A stretch of DNA of 64,000 bases from Paracoccaceae bacterium (GTDB taxonomy: Bacteria > Pseudomonadota > Alphaproteobacteria > Rhodobacterales > Rhodobacteraceae), in the NCBI GenBank assembly GCA_003605175.1, contig QWDA01000001.1:310001-374000 (forward strand), in the 5' to 3' direction. Below the pieces are notes generated by a model. The model did not search any database. It saw only the letters and a list, made by a program, of their open reading frames with translations, and was not told the origin of the DNA. The stretch's first letter is position 1. Every line of letters begins with the position of its first letter. Below are positions 1-9,794 of the stretch, piece by piece. The position numbers and the translations under genes were made by a program.

Positions 1-1080
1 CTCGAAGAACCCGACCTGGCTGGCGGAGGCGCACCAGAAATCCACCTTGATCGCCGACAGCTCCGGTGTCTGCGGCAGGTAGTGGCTGACCGCGTCGTAC
101 ATCAACTGCCCGCCCATGGAGTGGCTGATCACGACAAGCGGTTCGCCGCCGCGCGCCGCCTTGACGGCGTGAAGCTCCTCCAGGGCCTCGAGCAACAGCT
201 TCTGGATCGGGCCGGGGTTGCCGGCAGTGCCGCGCCCGTTCAGGTAGACGAAGACATCGCCCAGGAAGCGCGAGACGACGTCGTTCACCGGGCCGCGTGC
301 CTCGGCGAGAATGACCGAGGCGAGATAGCCCTTGAGATTGTTCACGCGGGTGGAGGCCTCGCCCACGCGGTCGCGGGTGCGCTCCAGCCAGTCGGAGAGC
401 CCCATGCCGGCCAGGCCATCGGGCGACACTGCGCCATCCCTGACCGCCGTGATCAGGGAGGTGACCGCCTCCCGGTCCGGGACCGGCTGCGCCAGCAGTT
501 CCTTGGCCTTGCCGCTGGTCGCCAGCGTGTCGGCAGAGATCGCCAGTGCCGTGGCGCGGGCGATCTCGGCCTCGGAGTGTTCCTCTTCCGCCGCCAGATC
601 CGCGCCCTGCACGATGGCGGTGAGCACGTCGGAGAGGTCGTCCACGTCCAGGGTCAGCAGCAATTCCCGCATTGCCTTCCAATCCTGGCCGCCCTCCACA
701 GGCGCGTCATCGCCGGATGTGCCGAGCCCGCCGGCGGCCAGGCCGCCGCCGAGCGCGCCTGCATCGGGCGCCGCCTCCGCAGCGGGGCCGTGCGCGGCGA
801 GCGCATGTGCGAACCGGTCGGATCCCGGTCCCAGCGCGGCGATGGCCGCGTCGCGGTCGGGCGCCTCATCCACGCCCATGCCGAACAGGCGTGAGCGCGG
901 CCGGGAAATGCCGCCATAGGCCGGCGTGAAGGCGTACTCCCCCCAGAAGACGTCGCGGATTTCCACGCCGTCGGGATCATCGGAAATTTCCTGGGCCAGA
1001 TAGCGCCGGGCAAATCGCTTGAAGATGTGGAAACCGTCGCGGCTGCGGACATTCACGCCGTGGACGTACAAGATGGGCAT
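1..1080 (-). CDS. Alpha/beta-hydrolase-like protein, C-terminus cut by window edge
   Basis: An open minus-strand frame runs from an ATG at 1080 to the left edge, giving at least 360 codons without a stop. The N-terminus (MPILYVHGVNVR) looks like the first beta strand and oxyanion region of a serine hydrolase. Near the visible end there is a G-x-S-x-G-like nucleophile elbow, ISHSMGGQ, with the Ser at about residue 321. The middle is long, acidic and alanine-rich and was not recognised. No signal peptide is seen, so it is probably cytoplasmic. The Asp and His of a triad would lie outside the window. Substrate unknown; a lipase or esterase is the most likely class. Confidence 0.75.
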   Translation of the reverse strand, partial: MPILYVHGVNVRSRDGFHIFKRFARRYLAQEISDDPDGVEIRDVFWGEYAFTPAYGGISRPRSRLFGMGVDEAPDRDAAIAALGPGSDRFAHALAAHGPAAEAAPDAGALGGGLAAGGLGTSGDDAPVEGGQDWKAMRELLLTLDVDDLSDVLTAIVQGADLAAEEEHSEAEIARATALAISADTLATSGKAKELLAQPVPDREAVTSLITAVRDGAVSPDGLAGMGLSDWLERTRDRVGEASTRVNNLKGYLASVILAEARGPVNDVVSRFLGDVFVYLNGRGTAGNPGPIQKLLLEALEELHAVKAARGGEPLVVISHSMGGQLMYDAVSHYLPQTPELSAIKVDFWCASASQVGFFE

Positions 1081-1273
1081 CTTGTCGGCCTCAATATGCT
1101 ACTAAAATCTATGCGATCAGGCTGCGTAAGCGGGCGCGATCTGTCAAGCTGTTGCTACGGATTGCGCCGGGCGCGCGCGGGAAACGGCGCCAGGGTCTGC
1201 GCCCTCGGCGCGGCCAGCCCGATGTCGCGACCGGCGGTCCGAGCGGGAAACGTCTGAAGAGAGATTGGCTGCC

Positions 1274-1348
1274 TGGCTGGGGTGGTAGGATTCGAACCTA
1301 CGGTACACGGTACCAAAAACCGCTGCCTTACCACTTGGCTACACCCCA
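1274..1348 (-). tRNA. tRNA-Gln (anticodon TTG), CCA encoded
   Basis: The minus strand folds as a full cloverleaf. The acceptor stem is TGGGGTG with CACCCCA and the D-arm is GCC/GGC. The anticodon stem GCGGT/ACCGT encloses the loop TTTTGGT (anticodon TTG, reading CAA). The T-arm is GTAGG-TTCGAAT-CCTAC, followed by discriminator G and a genomic CCA. It lies between the hydrolase gene and pckA and shares their strand. Confidence 0.97.
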
Positions 1349-1416
1349 GCGGGCCGGCATCACTTACTGCCATGCGGACGGCCTCGCAAGACGCCGCCCG
1401 CACTTTTTTCGCATTC

Positions 1417-3015
<1,599 letters not shown>

Positions 3016-3128
3016 ATCGGTTTCTTCCCCTGTGCGATCTCCCCGACTTGCGGGTGAACGCCTTAAAGATGTGTTCGGATTACAACATACCATGGGGGAC
3101 TGTCACGGAAACCGGGATAAAGCCGTTC

Positions 3129-3165
3129 GTTAGCGCCACCATGTCTCGGTTAGCGCAATCATGTC
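3129..3165. promoter_or_regulatory. Two tandem GTTAGCGC operator-like sites upstream of pckA
   Basis: Within the 309-base gap between pckA and chvI (3016-3324), the sequence GTTAGCGCCACCATGTC at 3129-3145 recurs as GTTAGCGCAATCATGTC at 3149-3165, exactly 20 bp later. Each resembles a degenerate copy of the palindrome GTTAGCGCTAAC, a LacI-family type operator. From memory, a GTTAGCGC-core site is bound by CceR, which controls central carbon genes including gluconeogenesis in Rhodobacter. They sit 114-150 bases upstream of the pckA start. The rest of the gap holds promoters for both genes, which I could not place with confidence. Confidence 0.5.
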
Positions 3166-3324
3166 ATCCAATCGCCCCAGTTTAGCCATTCCTTTTTTGT
3201 TTTGTGGACACATGCACCGCGCGGCGTCGTCATGATTCGCACTTAAATGTTGATTCTCTGGGGCCCCACCGTCAAAGATGCCGCAAAACCATAAGGGCGC
3301 AGAGCAGGAACAAGGAACCTCCGG

Positions 3325-4026
3325 ATGTCGAGGATTGCTTTGGTTGACGACGACAGAAACATCCTGACGTCGGTTTCCATGACGCTTGAAGCCGAAGGCT
3401 TCGAGGTTGAAACCTATAATGACGGGCAGGCGGCGCTGGATGCCTTCAACAAGAAGCTTCCGGACATGGCGGTGTTCGACATCAAGATGCCGCGCATGGA
3501 CGGCATGGACCTGCTCCAGCGGGTGCGCCAGAAATCGGCGATGCCGGTGATCTTCCTCACCTCCAAGGATGACGAGATCGACGAGGTTCTCGGGCTCCGG
3601 ATGGGGGCCGACGACTATGTAAAAAAGCCCTTTTCCCAAAGGCTTCTGGTTGAACGTATCCGCGCGCTCCTGCGCCGCCAGGAGGTGATGGAGGCCGACA
3701 GCGTCGGCGAGGGCGAGACCGGCCAGATCCTCACCCGCGGCCAGCTCACGATGGATCCGCTGCGCCATTCGGTGTCGTGGAAGGGCCGCGACGTCTCGCT
3801 GACCGTGACGGAATTCCTGCTGCTCCAGGCGCTCGCGCAGCGCCCCGGCTTCGTCAAGTCGCGCGACCAGCTCATGGATGTCGCCTATGACGACCAGGTC
3901 TATGTCGACGACCGCACCATCGACAGCCATATCAAGCGGCTCCGCAAGAAGATGCGGATGGTCGATTCCGAGTTCTCGGCGATCGAAACGCTCTACGGTA
4001 TCGGTTACAGATATAACGAGGAGTAG
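3325..4026 (+). CDS. chvI: ChvI-type response regulator (OmpR family)
   Basis: 233 residues. The receiver domain (about 1-120) has the acidic pair DDD at 8-10, phospho-acceptor Asp52 ([11 protein letters not shown]), a Thr in FLTSKDD and the Lys of YVKKPF. A C-terminal winged-helix DNA-binding domain (about 135-230) ends in the family-typical [12 protein letters not shown]. It should act in the cytoplasm as partner of the ChvG kinase encoded 18 bases downstream. ChvGI homologues respond to acid and envelope stress and influence exopolysaccharide and carbon metabolism. Start: ATG at 3325 with a weak GGAACC upstream. Confidence 0.95.
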   Translation: MSRIALVDDDRNILTSVSMTLEAEGFEVETYNDGQAALDAFNKKLPDMAVFDIKMPRMDGMDLLQRVRQKSAMPVIFLTSKDDEIDEVLGLRMGADDYVKKPFSQRLLVERIRALLRRQEVMEADSVGEGETGQILTRGQLTMDPLRHSVSWKGRDVSLTVTEFLLLQALAQRPGFVKSRDQLMDVAYDDQVYVDDRTIDSHIKRLRKKMRMVDSEFSAIETLYGIGYRYNEE

Positions 4027-4044
4027 TTCCTCCGGGACATATGA

Positions 4045-5763
4045 ATGAACAAGGCGTCGGGCGTAGACGTGGTGGGCGCCAGATCTCTCAAACGGCACAA
4101 TGTCGTGCTGGGGGAGGACTGGGTCGGACCGGACGCGAGGGTTGAAACCGAACTGCGGGCCAAGCGGGAGAAGCGCGGCCTCATTTCGATCAACCGGTCT
4201 CCGCTTGCGCGCAAGATCATCACCTTCAACCTTTTGGCGATCCTCATCCTGGTCGCCGGCGTCCTGTTCCTGAACCCGTTCCGCGACAGCCTCGTGATCC
4301 AGCGCGAGCGCGGTCTCGTCGCCCAGGCCGAACTGATCGCCGAGGTCTACGAGGCGCGGCTGGGCACCGGCACCGTGGCGCGCGGCGGCTTCGATGCGCA
4401 GGGGGCGCTCCGCGCGCTCGACCTGAGGCACACCATAGAAGTCTTTGTTTTCGCTCCGAACGGCCAGATCGTCGCCACCACGTTCGGCCAGGAGCGCGGC
4501 ACCCTGCGCGAGGCAACGGGCTTTTCCCGCGACGACCGCACCACCCATATCACCGACTTCCTGGGCAGCGCCTGGGAATCCGTCGCCTCGGTGCTCGCGC
4601 CGAAGGTCGAGAGCGGTGCCGCCGCGGGTGGCGAGGCGCAGGCGCGGGCGCTCCTGCCCGCGGCGCTCGCCGGCAATACCCAGGTCAAGACCGGCACCGA
4701 CGCGAACGGCAGCACGATCTTCTCGGTCGCGACGCCGATCGTCGTCGGCAACCAGCCGGTGGGCGTGGTCGCCGTCACCTCGGTCGCCGGCGAGATCGAC
4801 CGGCTGGTCCGCAGCGAGCGCGAGCAGGTGCTGCAGATGTTCGTGATCGCGATCCTGGTCTCGATCGGCCTCAGCCTGGTGCTCGCCTCGACCATCGCCA
4901 ACCCGCTCTCCGACCTCGCCGCGGCGGCCGAGATCGGCCGCGACCGCAGCGCCCGCAAGGTCTCGCCCTCGCGGATCCGCATCCCCGACCTGACCGCGCG
5001 GCCCGACGAGATCGGCCGCCTCTCCGGCGCGCTCCGCGGCATGGTCGCGGCGCTCTACGACCGGATCGACGCGAATGAGCAGTTCGCCGCCGACGTCGCC
5101 CACGAGATCAAGAACCCGCTCGCCTCGCTCCGCTCCGCCGTCGGCACGCTCCGGATCGTCAAGAAGGACGAGCAGCGCGACAAGCTCCTCGACGTGGTCG
5201 AGCACGATGTGCGCCGGCTCGACCGGCTGGTGTCCGACATCTCCAACGCCTCGCGGCTCGACAGCGAGCTGGTCAAGGAAGAAGAGCAGACCTTCAACCT
5301 GATCAAGATGATGCGCGGTCTTTCCGACTATCTGGGCGGCGAGGCGCAGGCGAAGGGCATCGAGTTCATCACCGACCTGCCGAACGAGGCGATCACCATC
5401 GACGGGCTCGAAAGCCGGCTGGCGCAGGTCTTCGTGAACCTCATCACCAACGCGATCTCCTTCTGCGAGGAGGGCGACGCGATCCGCGTCTGGGCGCGCA
5501 AGCGCGACAACCGCGTGCTCGTCGTGGTGGAGGATACCGGGCCCGGCATTCCCGAGGCGGCGCTCACCAAGGTGTTCAACCGCTTCTATTCCGAGCGGCC
5601 GGCGAACCATTTCGGCAACAATTCGGGCCTCGGCCTGGCGATCTCCAAGCAGATCGTCGAGGCCCATGGCGGCGTGATCTGGGCCGAGAACATCCGCCCG
5701 GCCGATGCCGACATGACTTCCGACCCGCTCGGCGCCCGCTTCGTCGTCGGCCTTCCGGTCTAG
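4045..5763 (+). CDS. chvG: ChvG/ExoS-type membrane sensor histidine kinase
   Basis: 572 residues. A cytoplasmic N-terminal tail of about 55 residues precedes TM1 (about 58-77). A periplasmic sensor region of about 180 residues, TM2 (about 265-287) and a HAMP-like linker follow. The H-box AADVAHEIKNPLASL has the phospho-accepting His at about 353, and the ATPase domain carries N-box NLITNAISF, G1 DTGPGIP and G2 SGLGLAIS. It follows chvI in the same operon and ends three bases before hprK. It is expected to sit in the inner membrane and phosphorylate ChvI. Confidence 0.95.
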   Translation: MNKASGVDVVGARSLKRHNVVLGEDWVGPDARVETELRAKREKRGLISINRSPLARKIITFNLLAILILVAGVLFLNPFRDSLVIQRERGLVAQAELIAEVYEARLGTGTVARGGFDAQGALRALDLRHTIEVFVFAPNGQIVATTFGQERGTLREATGFSRDDRTTHITDFLGSAWESVASVLAPKVESGAAAGGEAQARALLPAALAGNTQVKTGTDANGSTIFSVATPIVVGNQPVGVVAVTSVAGEIDRLVRSEREQVLQMFVIAILVSIGLSLVLASTIANPLSDLAAAAEIGRDRSARKVSPSRIRIPDLTARPDEIGRLSGALRGMVAALYDRIDANEQFAADVAHEIKNPLASLRSAVGTLRIVKKDEQRDKLLDVVEHDVRRLDRLVSDISNASRLDSELVKEEEQTFNLIKMMRGLSDYLGGEAQAKGIEFITDLPNEAITIDGLESRLAQVFVNLITNAISFCEEGDAIRVWARKRDNRVLVVVEDTGPGIPEAALTKVFNRFYSERPANHFGNNSGLGLAISKQIVEAHGGVIWAENIRPADADMTSDPLGARFVVGLPV

Positions 5764-5766
5764 GCG

Positions 5767-6219
5767 ATGGGCGCGGTCGCGGCGCATGCCGATCCGGCCC
5801 CCCTGACACTTCACGCCAGCGCCGTGGCGCTCCAGGGCCGCGCGCTCCTGATCACCGGCCCGTCGGGCTCCGGCAAGTCCGGCCTCGCGCTGGCGCTGAT
5901 GGCGCTCGGCGCAAGGCTCGTCTCCGACGACCGCACCCTGATCCTGCCGCGCCCCGAAGGCCCGCCGCTCGCCGCCGCGCCGGATCCGATCCGCGGGATG
6001 ATCGAGGCGCGCTTCCTCGGCCTCCTCGCCGCCGACCCGGCGCCGCCCACGCCGATCGCCGCCATCCTCGATCTCGGCACCACCGAGACCGAGCGCCTGC
6101 CGCCCGCGCGCATGACCGATCTCGCCGGCTTCCCGCTCCCCCGGCTTCACAAGGCCGAGACGCCCCATTTTCCCGCCGCGCTGATCCAGTATCTAAGGGG
6201 CGGAGCATGCCCGATATGA
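5767..6219 (+). CDS. hprK: Short HPr kinase/phosphorylase (HprK)
   Basis: 150 residues, the short alphaproteobacterial form lacking the N-terminal domain of Firmicutes HprK. The Walker A motif GPSGSGKS is at 31-38, followed by RLVSDDRT and RGMIEARFLG, the HprK signature region. It should phosphorylate the regulatory Ser of the HPr encoded about 1.3 kb downstream (7519). The ATG is three bases after the chvG stop and the 3' end overlaps rapZ by 13 bases, which implies coupled translation. Confidence 0.92.
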   Translation: MGAVAAHADPAPLTLHASAVALQGRALLITGPSGSGKSGLALALMALGARLVSDDRTLILPRPEGPPLAAAPDPIRGMIEARFLGLLAADPAPPTPIAAILDLGTTETERLPPARMTDLAGFPLPRLHKAETPHFPAALIQYLRGGACPI

Positions 6220-7124
6220 CCGACCGCGCCGCCCGACAGCCCGAAACCCGCCGGATCGTTCTCGTGACCGGCCCGTCCGGCGCGGGCCGCTCCACCGCGA
6301 TCAACGCGCTCGAGGATTTCGGCTTCGAGGCGATCGACAACCTGCCCCTGACGCTCGTCTCGCGGCTCCTGGACGGCCGCCCGCTCGACCGGCCCCTGGT
6401 GCTCGGCGTCGATACGAGGAACCGAGATTTCTCGCTTCCCGCGCTCGGCGGCGTGCTGGAATGGCTCGCCGGCCAGCCCGCCTACGAGACGATCCTGCTC
6501 TATCTCGACTGCCGCCCCGACGTGCTCCTGCGGCGCTTCTCCGAAACCCGCCGCCGGCACCCGTTCTCGCCCGATGGCTCGCCCGAGGCCGGGATCCGGC
6601 GCGAAACCGCGCTGATCGCGCCCTTGCGCGACCAGGCCGACCGGGTGATCGACACCTCCGAACTCGGCCCGCACGATCTCCGCGCCGCCCTGCGCCGGGC
6701 CTTCGACCCCGGGCCGGGGGAGGGGCTCACCGTCTCGGTCCAGTCCTTCAGCTACAAGCGCGGGCTGCCGCAGGAGCTCGACAGCGCCTTCGACGTCCGC
6801 TTCCTCGCGAACCCGCATTGGGACCCGGCGCTGCGGCCGCTCGACGGCCGTGACGCCCGGGTGGCGGAATTCGTGCGCCGGGATCCCCGCTACGCCCCGT
6901 TCTTCGACCAGGTGGGCGCGCTCGTCACCTTCCTGCTCCCGGCCTATCTCGCCGAGGGCAAGACCCATGTCTCGCTGGGTTTCGGCTGCACCGGCGGAAA
7001 ACATCGTAGCGTCGCAGTGGCCGAAAGAATGGCAAATAGGCTTGCAGAGGCGGGGTGGCGGGTGTCAATTCGTCACCGGGAACTGGAGCGCCTCACCGGC
7101 GCGCCGCGTGTCGAGTTGGGATAG
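6207..7124 (+). CDS. rapZ: RNase adapter / nucleotide-binding protein RapZ
   Basis: 305 residues of the RapZ/YvcJ family. The N-terminal P-loop GPSGAGRS at about 22-29 has Arg where many homologues have Lys, which is common in alphaproteobacteria. Further family marks are IDNLPL, LGVDTRNRDF and the C-terminal GFGCTGGKHRS. In enterobacteria RapZ links glucosamine-6-phosphate sensing to RNase E; the role in this lineage is less clear. It overlaps hprK at its 5' end and shares one base with the next gene. Met4 is an alternative start. Confidence 0.93.
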   Translation: MPDMTDRAARQPETRRIVLVTGPSGAGRSTAINALEDFGFEAIDNLPLTLVSRLLDGRPLDRPLVLGVDTRNRDFSLPALGGVLEWLAGQPAYETILLYLDCRPDVLLRRFSETRRRHPFSPDGSPEAGIRRETALIAPLRDQADRVIDTSELGPHDLRAALRRAFDPGPGEGLTVSVQSFSYKRGLPQELDSAFDVRFLANPHWDPALRPLDGRDARVAEFVRRDPRYAPFFDQVGALVTFLLPAYLAEGKTHVSLGFGCTGGKHRSVAVAERMANRLAEAGWRVSIRHRELERLTGAPRVELG

Positions 7125-7522
7125 TGGGCAGGATCGGTATCGTCATCGTCGCGCATGGGGGGCTCGCACAGGAATACCTGGCCGCAACCGAACATGTGGT
7201 CGGGCGCCAGGCCGATGTGGTCGCGATCCCGATCCACCCCGATGACGACCGCCGCAGCAAGGAGGCCGAGATCTGCCGGGCCGCGGATGCCGTGGACAGC
7301 GGCGACGGCGTGGTGGTGGTGACCGACATGTTCGGCGGCTCGCCCTCGAACCTCTCGCTGATGGCCTGCCGGCCGGTGGACCGCCGGATCCTCTACGGGG
7401 CCAACCTGCCGATGCTGATCAAGCTCGCCAAGTCGCGGCAGAAGCCGATCGGCGAGGCGGTGGCGGCGGCGCTGGCGGCGGGGCGCAAGTATATCGACAG
7501 CTTCGACGGGTCGTCCGGATGA
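7124..7522 (+). CDS. PTS system mannose-type EIIA domain protein
   Basis: 132 residues beginning at a GTG that overlaps the rapZ stop codon by one base (TAGTG). A longer frame exists upstream, but homology to the EIIA-Man fold begins at GRIGIVIVAHGG. The phosphorylatable His is residue 11. TDMFGGSPSN is the second family mark. No Shine-Dalgarno sequence precedes the GTG, so translation is probably coupled to rapZ. With HPr and HprK it makes a regulatory phospho-relay; no sugar permease (EIIB/C/D) is near, so a transport role is unlikely. Confidence 0.9.
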   Translation: MGRIGIVIVAHGGLAQEYLAATEHVVGRQADVVAIPIHPDDDRRSKEAEICRAADAVDSGDGVVVVTDMFGGSPSNLSLMACRPVDRRILYGANLPMLIKLAKSRQKPIGEAVAAALAAGRKYIDSFDGSSG

Positions 7523-7797
7523 GCGCGCCGGTCCGCCGCACGCTGGAGATCGTGAACGTCAAGGGGCTGCACGCGCGGGCCTCGGCGCGGCTCGTCGAAG
7601 TGGTCGAGGCGCATGACGCCTCCGCCGAAGTCCGCAAGGACGGTCTCTCGGCCTCGGGCGACAGCATCATGGGGCTCTTGATGCTTGCGGCTTCCAGAGG
7701 AAGCTCGATAGAGGTAGAGACATCGGGGCCCGAGGCGGGCAAGCTCGCGGACGCGCTGGAAGCGCTGGTCCGCGACCGCTTCGGAGAGGACATGTAG
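7519..7797 (+). CDS. ptsH: HPr-family phosphocarrier protein
   Basis: 92 residues, the normal HPr length. The active-site motif GLHARASARLV puts the EI-phosphorylated His at residue 18. The GDSIMGLLML segment supplies the regulatory Ser at about residue 49, expected target of the neighbouring HprK. The start overlaps the EIIA gene by four bases (ATGA). Enzyme I is not in the window. Confidence 0.95.
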   Translation: MSAPVRRTLEIVNVKGLHARASARLVEVVEAHDASAEVRKDGLSASGDSIMGLLMLAASRGSSIEVETSGPEAGKLADALEALVRDRFGEDM

Positions 7798-7820
7798 ACC
7801 CCAGATCGGGACGGGACATC

Positions 7821-8687
7821 TTGGTCGAAAGCTATCCGCAAGCCACGCTGCACGGCCGTTCGGACCATGTGCCCTACGACAAGCGCAAGCTCAGCTACGC
7901 GAACACGTTCCACAACCCGTGGCAGGCGCTGGCGATCCGGCTCCTGGAGTGGATGACCGGAAAGATCCGGCTCCTGCGCCTGATCCGCCGGTTCGAGCGC
8001 CAGGGCGTCGTGGCGGGGCAGGGCTTCTGGCCGCGGGCGCTGGCGGTGATGGGGATCGAGCTTTGCACCCCGGCCGCGGAGATCGCCCGGATCCCGGCGA
8101 CCGGCCCGGTGGTGATCGTCGCCAATCACCCGCACGGGCTGGTGGACGGGATGGTGCTGGCCGAACTCGTCGGCCGGGTGCGCGAGGATTACAAGATCCT
8201 GACCCGCTCGCTCCTGACCGGGGTCGACGAGATCTCGCAATTCATGATCCCGGTGGCCTTTCCGCACGAGGAAGGCGCGGTCCAGCAGAATCTCGAGATG
8301 CGCAAGCGCGCCATGTCCTGGCTGGCGAAGGGCGGCGTGGTGGTGGTGTTCCCCTCGGGCGCGGTGGCGGCCTCGGAGACGTTCTTCGGCCCGGCGGTCG
8401 AGGCGGAATGGAACCCGTTCACCGCCAAGATGATCCAGCGCTCGGGCGCCCATGTGGTGCCGATCCGCTTCCAGGGGCAGAACTCGCGCGCCTACCAGAT
8501 CGCCAACCGGCTCTCGGCGACCCTGCGCCAGGGGCTGCTCCTGCACGAGGTGGTGCATGCCCTGAACCGGCCGCAGCGGCCGGTGGTGGGCATGCCGATC
8601 CCGCCCGGGGAGATCGCCGCCTGGTCCGGCAACCCGCGCGGCTTCATGGCCTGGCTGCGCGCGCGGACGTTGACGCTCGCCCCCTGA
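7821..8687 (+). CDS. Lysophospholipid acyltransferase family protein
   Basis: 288 residues with a PlsC-like acyltransferase core. The catalytic block is ANHPHGLVDG (His at about 103), the N-H-P-x-G-x-x-D/E variant found in a haemolysin/ornithine-lipid-type subgroup rather than plain HX4D. FPSGAVAASE and VVPIRFQGQNS follow as later blocks. It should act at the inner membrane on acyl donors and a lyso-lipid or ornithine-lipid precursor; the acceptor cannot be told. The start is a TTG at 7821, 23 bases after ptsH, preceded by GGGACGGGAC; no better ATG fits the conserved N-terminus. Confidence 0.8.
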   Translation: MVESYPQATLHGRSDHVPYDKRKLSYANTFHNPWQALAIRLLEWMTGKIRLLRLIRRFERQGVVAGQGFWPRALAVMGIELCTPAAEIARIPATGPVVIVANHPHGLVDGMVLAELVGRVREDYKILTRSLLTGVDEISQFMIPVAFPHEEGAVQQNLEMRKRAMSWLAKGGVVVVFPSGAVAASETFFGPAVEAEWNPFTAKMIQRSGAHVVPIRFQGQNSRAYQIANRLSATLRQGLLLHEVVHALNRPQRPVVGMPIPPGEIAAWSGNPRGFMAWLRARTLTLAP

Positions 8688-8756
8688 GGGGGTCTTTCCG
8701 AACGGAGCGCCTCCGGCGCACGCGATGCGTTTGCGCCGCCTCCGGCGTCGCCCCGG

Positions 8757-8779
8757 GCGAGGGGGCTCCGCCCCCTCGC
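8757..8779. terminator. GC-rich hairpin in convergent gap
   Basis: GCGAGGGGGC pairs perfectly with GCCCCCTCGC across a three-base loop between the convergent acyltransferase and hbd genes. There is no clear T-run, so it may be a bidirectional terminator or a member of the GC-rich hairpin repeat also seen at 25018-25036. Confidence 0.5.
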
Positions 8780-8791
8780 GCTCCCCCGGCG

Positions 8792-9667
8792 CTAGCGGGT
8801 CGGGACCGGCACTTCGCCGCGGTAATCGTAGAAGCCGCGCTCGGTCTTGCGGCCGAGCCAGCCGGCCTCGACATATTTTGTCAGGAGCGGGCAGGGGCGG
8901 TACTTGGTGTCGGCCAGCCCGTCATGCAGCACGTTCATGATCGCGAGGCAGGTGTCGAGCCCGATGAAATCCGCGAGCTCCAGGGGCCCCATCGGGTGGT
9001 TGGTGCCGAGCTTCATCGCGCTGTCGATCGAGGCCACGTTGCCCACGCCCTCGTAGAGCGTGTAGACCGCCTCGTTGATCATCGGCATCAGGATCCGGTT
9101 GACGATGAAGGCCGGGAAATCCTCCGAGCTCGACGCGGTCTTGCCGATCCGCTCGACCACCTGGAGGCAGGCCTTGTAGGTGGCCTCGTCGGTCGCGATG
9201 CCGCGGATCAGCTCGACGAGCTGCATCACCGGCACCGGGTTCATGAAGTGGAACCCCATGAACTTCTCCGGCCGGTCGGTGCGCGAGGCGAGCCTTGTGA
9301 TCGAGATCGACGAGGTGTTCGAGGTCAGGATCGTATGCGGCGCGAGGTGCGGTACCAGGTCCTCGAAGATCGCCACCTTCACCGTCTCGCGCTCGGTCGC
9401 GGCCTCGATGATCAGGTCGCACTGGCCCAGGTCCGTGAGCGTCAGCGTCGTCCTGATCCGCTTCAGCGCCGCCTCGAGATCGGCCTGCGCGATCCTGCCG
9501 CGCGTGACCTGGCGGCCGAGATTGGTGCGGATCAGTTCGAGTGCGTGATCGAGCGCGTCGCGGCTGATATCGGTCATCAGCACGTCGTAGCCGGCCACCG
9601 CGAAGACATGCGCGATGCCATTGCCCATCTGGCCCGCACCGACGATCCCGACCGTCCTGATCTCCAT
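8792..9667 (-). CDS. hbd: 3-hydroxybutyryl-CoA dehydrogenase
   Basis: 291 residues. The N-terminal NAD-binding Rossmann fold is VGIVGAGQMGNGIA, followed by SNTSSISIT and the catalytic His block GFHFMNPVPVM. The C-terminal helical domain contains GNVASIDSAMKLGTNHPMGP. The reaction is 3-hydroxybutyryl-CoA to acetoacetyl-CoA with NAD(P), in fatty-acid or polyhydroxybutyrate metabolism. The ATG at 9667 is preferred; a GTG one codon earlier is possible. It lies downstream of etfBA on the same strand but behind a hairpin, so it probably has partly separate transcription. Confidence 0.93.
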   Translation of the reverse strand: MEIRTVGIVGAGQMGNGIAHVFAVAGYDVLMTDISRDALDHALELIRTNLGRQVTRGRIAQADLEAALKRIRTTLTLTDLGQCDLIIEAATERETVKVAIFEDLVPHLAPHTILTSNTSSISITRLASRTDRPEKFMGFHFMNPVPVMQLVELIRGIATDEATYKACLQVVERIGKTASSSEDFPAFIVNRILMPMINEAVYTLYEGVGNVASIDSAMKLGTNHPMGPLELADFIGLDTCLAIMNVLHDGLADTKYRPCPLLTKYVEAGWLGRKTERGFYDYRGEVPVPTR

Positions 9668-9746
9668 CACCCGCTCTCCGTCCTGATTTTCGCGACTTTA
9701 TGGTCGCCGCATCGCAGCGGTGCAAGGAGGAACCGCCGGAACGCAA

Positions 9747-9771
9747 CAGGCCCGCCACCGGGGCGGGCCTG
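9747..9771 (-). terminator. Intrinsic-type hairpin after etfA
   Basis: CAGGCCCGCC pairs exactly with GGCGGGCCTG across a five-base loop, 24 bases past the etfA stop. On the minus strand it is followed by TTGCG rather than a full T-tract, so termination may be partial and allow some read-through into hbd. Confidence 0.65.
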
Positions 9772-9794
9772 CGAAAGACGCGGGAGAAGGCGGG

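Noticed and set aside
3130-6168. A 1012-codon open frame antisense to chvI, chvG and hprK
   Set aside because: It mirrors the high-GC codon bias of the real genes on the other strand, has an Arg/Gly/Ala/Asp/His-rich low-complexity translation, and overlaps three well-supported genes.
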